Source of the DNA: Omphiscola glabra
Taxonomy: Eukaryota; Mollusca; Gastropoda; Lymnaeidae
Assembly: GCA_964017045.1 (NCBI GenBank)
Contig: OZ024794.1
Location: forward strand, 52,806,608 to 52,870,607
Length of the DNA: 64,000 nt
Direction of reading: 5' to 3'
The notes under the pieces are model-generated. The model had not been told where the DNA came from. It saw only the letters and a program-made list of their open reading frames with translations, and searched no databases. Shown piece after piece: positions 57,201 to 64,000 of the stretch (position 1 is the first letter of the stretch; the number at the start of each line of letters is the position of its first letter). A program made the position numbers and the translations under genes.

Positions 57201-59874
57201 GACTCCCTAACAGACTCGTTTGATGAAGAGAACAGTGAAGATGGTTAGTAGGCCAATTTTCCTTAGCATTTCATGAGCATGATTAGCCACTTTATTATAA
57301 GTTGCTCTTAACCCATTGTTTATACCTCACTCTACCTTGTAAATTTAGTACTTGGTCTGAAGTCTCCAGCCACCAGAATTTTTTCCCCCCTTTCTTGTAT
57401 AAAGGGGGAAACAATTTGTTATTTAATTGCTTCTTTGTTGTGGGGAGTTTTCAAAAGCATTAATGCGGTAGCTGTAAATTGAATTGCCATGTGCATTGTT
57501 CTCAGAATCAGATTTGGAAGAAGAAGATGATGAAGATGAAGAGAGCCCAACAAAGAAGGTGAAAACAACAACCCCTGAGAAACCCCAAAAAGCAGGATCT
57601 GCACCAAACACACCAGCTTCCAAAAAGGTTAAAGTTAAGCAGGAGTTAAACACTTCAAAGCAGGATGGCAAATCCCCCAAAACACCCAATCAACAGAGTC
57701 CTGGGAAACAAAATGGCAAGGCAAAACAGGATTCACAAAAGAAAAATCAACAGGCAGCTGGAACGCCTTCTGAAAAGGCTCCTCAGACAGTAAGTCTTGG
57801 CATTTAAAGTTAGGTTGCAGACTTCCTGTGTTTGCCTGACCTTATAGATTATCCTGTTCAGCAAATTATTTCACAGATTAATCTGTGCAACCTTATTTTA
57901 TGACATTAGTTAGGACCAGATGTTTGTACAAAATGTCTAGTCAACTTGTTATTGGGGAAAGAACAATTGTTTAAAGCCTTGTCACAAGTGTACAGAAAGA
58001 GGAATCCAGTCATTCAACATTATGGAGTCAATGTAAATGCTTTGTCAAAAGCACGACTTCACAATCTTTAAAAACAATTTTTTGAACCCTGGGGATATAA
58101 ATGGTTACAATTGTTCTTTTTTTCTGGGATAAAACTACTGTAGAAGTACTTAGAAGAAAGTGTTTTCTTCTTTTTCTGATATTGGGTACATTTAGAATCA
58201 CATATAAAAAATGATTGCTGTTTTTAGTATAGTTCACAAGATATTAAGACTTTTTTCTGTTGAGAAAATAAAGCAACTTTTTACTCTGCTCAGTTATCAA
58301 CACCAGCTGATGGAGAAAGTGCCAAGAAGAAGAAGAAGAAAAAGAAGAAGAAGAACAAGGAAGCTGCAGATAAGTCACAGGTGACTAGTTTTCATGTTCA
58401 ATTTTAAAAAGCAATGTTGACAAAGAAATTGTTTCACCATTACTGGCTGTCTGATAAATAGTTGAACTGGTGTTTAATAGTAGCTCCATAATTCCTATTT
58501 TGAGTGCATGGATAGCAACAATGGATTATTGCCATCAAAATGTACAACTTTGGGATAATTATTTCCCCCAATTACACAATAAGTTTATTTTTAAATCAAG
58601 ACGTTGCCGTATCTGGCAATCTTGAAATCCAAAGACATTATCATCTTTCCTTGAAACTCAAAGCTGCCTGAAATCTTTCAACCATAGATATTTGTTATTT
58701 CCATACAATGTTGGTGCTAAATTCAGATCCCTAAAATCACCTCAAACTCTAAACATAATTTCATTAGGGTTGTGAGCTTTGTGATTATTTAGAATCATAA
58801 ATAAATTATATTTAATCATTTGATCAGAATGTCAGTACTGCCAGCACCCCACCTACAACACCAAAAGCTGGAGCAACCACAAACATTACGCCAAAGAAGA
58901 GGGTAGTAGCTGGTGGAACAATAGTGGAAGATATTAAAGTTGGACATGGACCTGAAGCTAAGCCTGGAAAAATGGTGAGTTCTGAGGGAGAAAACCTGTT
59001 TCATTAGTTCTTAATGGTATCACATATGGGCTTTTTCAATGCTGTTTCTATCAAAATCTGTTTTATATTGTTGTTTTGTTAGATAGAAATTTTTCAGTGA
59101 TATTTCTTTTTCTAAACAGGCTTCAGTTTATTATGTTGGAGTGTTAGCGAAGAACAACAAACGCTTTGACTCCTGCTTAGAAGGGAAACCATTCCGTTTC
59201 AGGCTGAATCAAGGGGAGGTTATTAAGGGCTGGGATGTTGGTGTTACTGGTAAGTGCACTGTCTGCTAATATTTGACAGTTAAAATACTGTCTTATTTTC
59301 ACCAAATTATTTTTAGCTTTTGTTACTTTTAAGCTCCTTGGAATTTAAAATGATAGTTCATAAATAACAAATAAGACAACCATTAATCCTTTCATTAGAT
59401 ATGATTTTTTAATGAGTGAAATAAGAGTAATTTTATATTGGTTTTCGAATGTCTCGTTTGATAAGTAATTGGAGTTTTTTTCTGGTTGAAATAGGCATGA
59501 AAGTTGGAGGCAAAAGAAAGATAACAGTACCTGCTAGTCAAGCGTAAGCTACTGGTTTTTGTTCTGCTATGTTTATATCTTATATATAATTAGGTCTTGG
59601 TGAATATAAGAAACATTTTTTTAAATGTTTTATTTTACCATCAACTTCAATAGTCGTATATTTTACTTAGTGGACTTTATAGTTTTATTATAATTATTCA
59701 TAGCAATATCCATAAACAATACAATTATTCCCATCACCTGCCTCACTTAAAATCATAACTATAGCTAACTATGATTCCAATCATCTCCCTTGCAGTTATG
59801 GAAATGTAAAGCAAGGACCAATTCCACCCAATTCAACCCTTGTTTTTGAGGTGGAGCTGAAGGCAGTTAGTTGA
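48259..59874 (+). CDS. Nuclear FK506-binding prolyl isomerase, nucleoplasmin-type (FKBP46/FKBP39-like), 14 coding exons
   Basis: Exons: 48259-48268, 54569-54655, 55080-55226, 55908-55991, 56106-56150, 56372-56499, 56770-56791, 57214-57243, 57506-57789, 58294-58380, 58828-58974, 59120-59249, 59495-59543, 59796-59874. All introns are GT-AG, and the exons sum to 1329 nt (442 residues plus stop) in one frame. Exon 1 encodes only MFW and one base of Gly; MFWG is the usual start of this family. Residues about 1-95 are nucleoplasmin-like ([19 protein letters not shown], then [12 protein letters not shown]). Asp/Glu-rich tracts lie at about 96-195, a Lys/Pro/Gln linker with a poly-Lys run at 195-305, and the FKBP domain at about 333-442. 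Pocket residues are present: [36 protein letters not shown]. By family knowledge it is a nuclear, histone-chaperone-like peptidyl-prolyl isomerase. An in-frame ATG at 48232 would add nine residues and has a good Kozak context, so the start is not certain. Confidence 0.93.
48552..48768 (+). mobile_element. TA-flanked MITE with GAGAGAT termini, copy 1, in FKBP intron 1
   Basis: It is bounded by TA on both sides. The 5' ATGCTGAGAGATTTCACC pairs imperfectly with the 3' GTGATATCTCTCCGCATT. The interior contains CCTGGTTCCGATAGGGTCAA, TTTAGGGTTCAGGATAGG and AACCAAGATGGCGGC. Confidence 0.65.
51275..51820 (+). repeat. Tandem repeat, about 188-bp unit, about 3 copies, in FKBP intron 1
   Basis: The landmark GTTGCTCAAATGCC / GTTGTTCAAATCCC / GTTGTTCAATTCCC recurs at spacings of about 188-189. 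AAAGTTATGGCATTTTGAGT recurs likewise. Units differ by many substitutions, so the array is old. Confidence 0.8.
52020..52157 (-). mobile_element. Partial copy of the AATTCAGAC MITE in FKBP intron 1
   Basis: CAGCCGTGTGATATGTCATA and TTGTCTGAATT are the reverse complement of the left end of the element at 30116. TTTAGGGTTCAGATAAGG upstream corresponds to a single unit of that element's internal repeat. The other terminus is not seen. Confidence 0.65.
52248..52420 (+). mobile_element. GAGAGATAG-terminated MITE, copy 2, in FKBP intron 1
   Basis: The 5' ATTTGGAGAGATAGG and 3' CTATCTCTCCAAAT are inverted. The interior repeats copy 1: GGTTCCGATAGGATCAAAAC, GGTTTAGGGATACATTTAGG and GCAACCAAGATGGC. 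Confidence 0.75.
52497..52639 (-). mobile_element. GAGAGATAG-terminated MITE, copy 3, opposite orientation
   Basis: The ends AATTTGGAGAGATAGCACC and GGTGCTATCTCTCCAATTT are near-perfect inverted repeats flanked by TA. The interior is the reverse complement of copies 1 and 2 (GCCGCCATCTTGGTTG, ATCCCTAAACCTAATCT). Confidence 0.75.
53522..53635 (+). mobile_element. SPIN-family hAT MITE, copy 4, 3'-truncated, in FKBP intron 1
   Basis: The 5' end CAGCGTTTCTCAACCTGTGA and the interior GAAAACACATATACTCTACA are clear. An internal deletion removes part of the GGGTCGCGCGACCC region. Similarity stops near 53635, where a GC-rich segment of different character begins, so the 3' terminus and right TSD are missing. 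Confidence 0.82.
53636..54110. mobile_element. GC-rich insert, probable retroelement fragment, truncating a SPIN copy
   Basis: About 470 bp of much higher GC interrupts the AT-rich intron exactly where SPIN copy 4 ends. Its strong-strand segments (CCGTCTGGGGGGATGCCCCT, CACCTGGGGAGGCGCTCGAT) look like dispersed-repeat sequence rather than intron. The frames open in it (53623-53868, 53834-54052, 53865-54152) match nothing I recognise. The retroelement assignment is an impression only. Confidence 0.35.
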
Positions 59875-60235
59875 ATGTGATACACATTTATTCTAACCAT
59901 ACAACTTCATTTGTAAATTATTTTACTTTGATTTTATGTAAAGTGGACCACTTTTGTGTTCTTTTTACTGCAACAGTTTTGTGTAACTAAAATCATGCTT
60001 TTTATTTTAAAAAATCAGTTTTTGTGGAGATATTTTGACATGATTGCAATGGTTTATGATTAGGTGTTCCAATTCTTATCACATAAATTTAGTGTAACTA
60101 AAATCATTTTTGTTTTAATGAAGATCTGTAGAGATATTTTGATATGATTGCACTTTGGTGATCTTGTTTTAATACAAAAGTTTTGTGTGACTAAAATCAT
60201 CTATTTTTTTAATAAAGTTGTGAAGATATTTTGAC
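59875..60235 (+). other. 3' UTR of the FKBP gene with imperfect triplicated block
   Basis: After the stop codon the sequence is AT-rich. A block beginning GTGTAACTAAAATCAT and ending near AGATATTTTGACATGATTGCA occurs three times, starting near 59981, 60092 and 60185 (spacings 111 and 93). The third copy contains AATAAA at 60211, a plausible polyadenylation signal; another AATAAA is near 60404. The UTR assignment is inferred from position and signals, not from transcripts. Confidence 0.6.
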
Positions 60236-61670
60236 ATTGATTGCAAGTGGCTGTCTGTTTTATTATCATTCTTTGATACAAGTGAGATTGATTCACCTGA
60301 ACATTTCTTTGGTTTGACTTTGAAATACACTGCAACCAAAAAGCCCTGTTCCTTTTCAATATCTGGTTCTTATCACTAGCATTTGATACTATGGGCATAA
60401 TGTAATAAAATTAATACAATAGAGTTGTGTTGTAATTTAATTTAGATCGTTGTGCATTGTCCTCCTTTGTAGAGGTGAACAACTTTATTGTGTTGTAGTC
60501 CTCCTGTTTAGTGTAGAGATGTCCATTGTTATGTGTAGAGGTGAACAACTTAGTTTGCTGTGAGTAAATCAACTTACCACCCAAGTTAGTTGACACAAAG
60601 CAAACAACAAATACAAGCCAATATTAAGTTGATGATTGAGTTAACACTATAATAAGTCTAGGAATTCAACTTTGGGTGGGTACTAGAGACATTGTTGTCA
60701 TTTCCATTGATTGTTGCTATGCATTAGAGCAGGAACCCTATTGCTACTGTAACCTGTCATTAGAATGTTAGAAATATGCTCTGTCAATACTGTTGTCTTT
60801 AAAAAAATGCTTAATCATTCCAAAATTTAACAAAATGCCACAAACACCTATTAGTATTAGTTATGGTAAATTTTTATTGTATAAAAATTAAGTAACAACA
60901 TCATATGATTTAATAAATTAAATTGCTTCCACCAATTGTGGTTTAGTGATACTTTCAGACATACTCTGAGTGTTTACTACCAGTACTTATATTTACCAAC
61001 CTGTTAGAAAATGACTTGTTGAGTATCAAGAAAATTTGACTTACATTGTTTGGAAATGTGTTTATGTCAAACTGTACAGTGGAAATGACTTGTTTTTCTG
61101 GACAGATGAAAAATCCTAGGACTTTACTCTGACTGTAGACTTGATAGCTAGAGTAGTGTGCTGCCTGGGACAGGACAATATTTTTAAATTAGCTCTGTAG
61201 TTGGCTGAAAATTCCTCGCTCCATATACAGAAAAATGTGCCACCCAGGGCAGACCGCATCTCAGGTACATGTTTGGATAAGCCAAAATCAGTGTTGGAAA
61301 TCTCTAACAGATTTACTCAAAATTATATTTTTTAAAATCATTCCAACAGAATCTCTAAGGAGTAGGAGTAAACACAATTAAATTAATACACCCACAATTA
61401 AAAGGCCACTTGCAAAACCTGCTTAGTAAATTCTGATTGATTTTGAAAGTGGCTAATGTTAATAATATGCACATACAGTGAAGCAGCAGTTTTACATTTT
61501 GTGGCAATTCAAATCATTCAGGGAAAAAACAGTAAATCATTAAGTTATTATGACTTATATTCGCAGTACATGTACAAAACTTTAGATAAAAAAAAAAGTA
61601 AAGTAGTTGGCAAGAGACAACTGCAATAATTTAGTTAACACTTTATGATAATACCAAGTTAATAACTAAG
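60236..61670. other. Intergenic region between convergent FKBP and chitin-binding genes
   Basis: The two genes converge here. It contains repeats of GTGTAGAGGTGAACAACTT near 60467 and 60535 and an imperfect inverted pair GTGCTGCCTGGGAC / GTGCCACCCAGGGCAG (61159, 61237). No coding frame is supported. Confidence 0.55.
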
Positions 61671-62285
61671 CTATTCAGACGAGTCACTGCATGACACGTG
61701 ACTAGCAATGGTCAGTCCTCTTTCGCAAACCACCCGTCTCGTACAATCGTATCTGTCTGTTACTATGTCCACGTGGACGCCATCGGCTCTCTGGAAGCAC
61801 GTGTTCTCGAGGTCTCCACAAGGCACGGCCATCTCTGACCGGACGCCTTCGCCCGTGTCACACCGACGCTTCTCGAGGTTGAAGACGCCTTTAGAGCAAA
61901 CGTGAAATCCGGTCATTATTTTATTCTGGCATCCGAAATAATGCGTGCACCGCCCGAAAACATCTAAGTAAAACCCGTCAGATTTTCCTCTGCAGAGCCC
62001 CATGTCGTCGTCCTTATCACCGCACGGGAAGGGCACTTGCCGAGCAGGCTCACAGCTGGACGTGAAGGGGTTAAACTTGAGTCCGTGCTGGCAACTGTGG
62101 AAGCCCCTGAACAGTTGCCCCTGGCACATGTAATACAGGTCGCACCGACCCAGCTCGTCGGGGTAGAATCCATCGAGGCGCCCGTGACAACCAGGCTTCC
62201 AACCGCCATGTTTGCTGGGAATGCTCATCGGAGTCTCGCAGGCTCTCGTGATGGGAGAAAACACGGCACTTGAGTCACACAGGCC
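61671..62285 (-). CDS. Last exon of a multi-domain chitin-binding protein (peritrophin-A / CBM14)
   Basis: Read on the minus strand, a splice acceptor (TTTCCAATTTCAG) precedes 62285. The exon then encodes 204 residues to a stop at 61671-61673. It opens with the tail of one CBM14 domain (LCDSSAVFSPITRACETP). Two full domains follow, starting CHGRLDGFYPDELGRC and CRGKSDGFYLDVFGRC, each with six cysteines in peritrophin-A spacing and the aromatic-rich core. A third starts CFQRADGVHVDIVTDRYDC but stops after its fourth cysteine (SCSDSSE). Family knowledge: secreted chitin binding in cuticle, gut lining, shell or mucus matrix. Earlier exons, including any signal peptide, must lie at higher coordinates and were not found before the window ends. 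The truncated last domain is odd and may be a real C-terminus or a frame-disrupting change. Confidence 0.85.
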   Translation of the reverse strand, partial: GLCDSSAVFSPITRACETPMSIPSKHGGWKPGCHGRLDGFYPDELGRCDLYYMCQGQLFRGFHSCQHGLKFNPFTSSCEPARQVPFPCGDKDDDMGLCRGKSDGFYLDVFGRCTHYFGCQNKIMTGFHVCSKGVFNLEKRRCDTGEGVRSEMAVPCGDLENTCFQRADGVHVDIVTDRYDCTRRVVCERGLTIASHVSCSDSSE

Positions 62286-62559
62286 CTGAAATTGGAAAGC
62301 ATAAATAAAAGGCTGCCATAATATAGACCTACATTTTGTTTACGGCGCTCTCGCCAAGTGGATTCACTATGACTATGATATTTTGTACATGGGGGGGGGG
62401 GGGGGGGCAAATTATATCATGTTGGAAGGCCAATTTCTAAGATGACCGTGGCGAAGAAACCAGTTTCTATTCACCAGGATGATGAACATTGTACTAATCA
62501 TGTACCAAGTTAATCATACCTCTGAAATTGTCAATAAAAACATACTTGTTTGCTCGAGG

Positions 62560-62705
62560 GAAACACTATGGAAAGTGAAGAGAAAGCACTAGGGAAATTG
62601 AAGGGAAAGCACTATGGAAAATGAAGGGAAAGCACTAGGGAAATTGAAGGGAAAGCACTATGGAAATTGAAGGGAAAGCACTATGGAAAATGCCGGGAAA
62701 GGACC
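62560..62705 (+). repeat. Minisatellite, 23-bp unit, about 6 copies
   Basis: The unit is AAGGGAAAGCACTATGGAAA plus TTG, with CACTAGGGAAA variants. It lies between the chitin-binding exon and the hAT fossil. Confidence 0.9.
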
Positions 62706-62899
62706 AATGGCGTTGCGCGGGGGGTGCGGTCCGCATTGGGTGACACCATTTCAAAATAGCATATTTACAGAGCAGACAATGCTTGCTTTAACTGAATTTC
62801 GTAATAGGGTAACCGATCATACGTACATTTTCCACGCATGTAACCAATCCTAATTGAAAACACTGGAATATTGGTGAGAAGACTTTCAACAACACCTTA

Positions 62900-63885
62900 G
62901 AGTGCTCATCATGCTGCTGTTAAAACAGTGAAAGATAAGTTTGATGAATGTGTAGCGGCGATTGAAGCTCTATGTGATCCTCTTGAATACAGGAGGCACA
63001 GCACAAGGTCTTTTACATGCTGTCTGTGATTTAACGTTTATCTGCTACCTTCACCTTTAAGTTGATCTACTTGAGGAAGTTAATCCTACACAGTAGTATC
63101 TGCAGACTAAAGGCTTTACTCTTGACAAATCGGGTACCAACCTAGAGGCCGATTGTTTTTTGCACGAGAAGCGCTGTCACTTGGTGGAACATACCATTGA
63201 AAAAGCGTTATTAAAACAGACCAATGTGGAATTTCGTTTGAGAGGATGAAGGTTTAAGTTTAAGAAGAGAAAAGCAGGAGAACAATTAATTGATGCTGGT
63301 CTCTCTGCAAGAAAAAACAGTAGGAAGATGCTGGAGTGTATTGATCGCTTTCAAATACTTTTATTCTGAACTCCAGATCAGATCATCAGAGATCAAGGAA
63401 GTAGCAGACGTGTTTGGGGCTGTTCAACCCAAGAGTCAGCTCTCAGGAAGTGAAGAAGAGTTATTGGTGTCCGTTCTAAAATTAACCCTTTTCTATGATG
63501 AGTTATCAGAAGAAAAACAAAAGCTTAGAAGTATAAAAATAGAAGACAACTACAATCAGCTGATATTGAATTTCACAATCATGGACTGGTCAGTATTTGG
63601 TTCTTTGAAATTCATAGCTGAATGGAACTTTCTTATCGGCAGAACCTCTTCCAGTACTCTCGCTAAGCCTTCCAAGTGTTTCTTACGATCATGCGAATAG
63701 GGCCTCTGTAAACTTTTCAAAACTCAGTTTCATCAAGAAGTATTTAAGATCGACCATGGGAGAGTCAAGGCTTTCTGATCTCGCTCTCTTATTATCCATT
63801 TAAAGTGATTCCATGAAGTATATTGATTTACACCAATCGATCGACAAGTTTGCAGCGTTGAAGACCATGTTAGGTAAAATTTGAA
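62900..63885 (+). pseudogene. Degenerate hAT transposase fragment (ZMYM1-like)
   Basis: Translation requires frame changes. VKDKFDECVAAIEALCDP (from about 62930) and YLQTKGFTLDKSGTNLEADC (from about 63094, after an in-frame stop) precede a FKFKKRKAGEQLIDAGLSAR-like segment near 63255. The C-terminal hAT dimerisation motif follows near 63715 (NFSKLSFIKKYLRSTMGESR, then LSDLALLLSI, a stop, and IDKFAALKTMLGK). This order matches zinc-finger MYM-type-1-like hAT proteins. Several stops and frameshifts make it a fossil; the frame open at 63290-63700 is incidental. Confidence 0.65.
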
Positions 63886-64000
63886 ATAAAGTAAATTTAT
63901 TGTAAAAATAACTATAACTTAACGTAGTTACGGTTCTTAAAAACATTTACCTCCTGACCTTTATTTAGTTAGTTTTTTTGTTCTTGTCATTGTAATACTG

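Noticed and set aside
60411..60596. Minus-strand 61-codon frame with repeated HLYTKQ-type peptides
   Set aside because: It reflects two or three direct repeats of GTGTAGAGGTGAACAACTT in intergenic DNA.
63290..63700. 136-codon open frame as an intact gene
   Set aside because: Recognisable transposase peptides lie in other frames across the same interval; this frame is incidental.

Overview
This is nuclear DNA from an animal, most likely a freshwater pulmonate snail (Lymnaea/Biomphalaria-like). The window is AT-rich and crowded with minisatellites, and its genes are split by GT-AG introns. It holds several copies of the SPIN hAT transposon, which has been reported among molluscs in Lymnaea stagnalis, plus a tRNA-derived SINE, fragments of LINE reverse transcriptase, a nucleoplasmin-type nuclear FKBP and a multi-domain chitin-binding protein. 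The snail assignment is an inference from repeat families and gene types.

Layout. From 1 to about 44 kb the window is gene-poor. It carries about 25 unrelated minisatellite arrays (units 14-59 bp), several with higher-order repeats, roughly one every 1.7 kb. Between them lie small DNA transposons whose boundaries can be fixed by target-site duplications: three complete SPIN copies, three other hAT-type elements, an 8-bp-TSD palindromic MITE, a piggyBac-like MITE and a SINE. The only host coding exon I support here is the first coding exon of a multi-pass membrane protein at 23213-23678 (minus). Blocks of unique, motif-rich, non-coding DNA between the arrays could be regulatory.

From 44 to 48 kb there are two half copies of an inverted-arm element and a LINE tail. 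From 48.26 to 59.87 kb lies a complete 14-exon gene (plus strand) whose exons join in one frame into a 442-residue FKBP46/FKBP39-type protein: nucleoplasmin-like N-terminus, acidic tracts, Lys-rich linker and C-terminal FK506-binding prolyl isomerase. Its first intron is about 6.3 kb and is full of MITEs, a truncated SPIN, a 188-bp tandem repeat and a GC-rich insert. Its 3' UTR holds an imperfect triplication.

From 61.67 to 62.29 kb (minus) lies the last exon of a secreted-type chitin-binding (peritrophin-A/CBM14) protein. Degenerate hAT transposase (ZMYM1-like) sequence occupies about 62.9-63.9 kb.

The genes do not form a pathway. The clearest theme is interplay between DNA transposons and tandem repeats: at least three TSD- or TIR-bounded elements contain minisatellites, and in one of them the repeat unit carries the element's own terminal sequence. 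I found no bacterial-type operon, CRISPR array or tRNA/rRNA gene.
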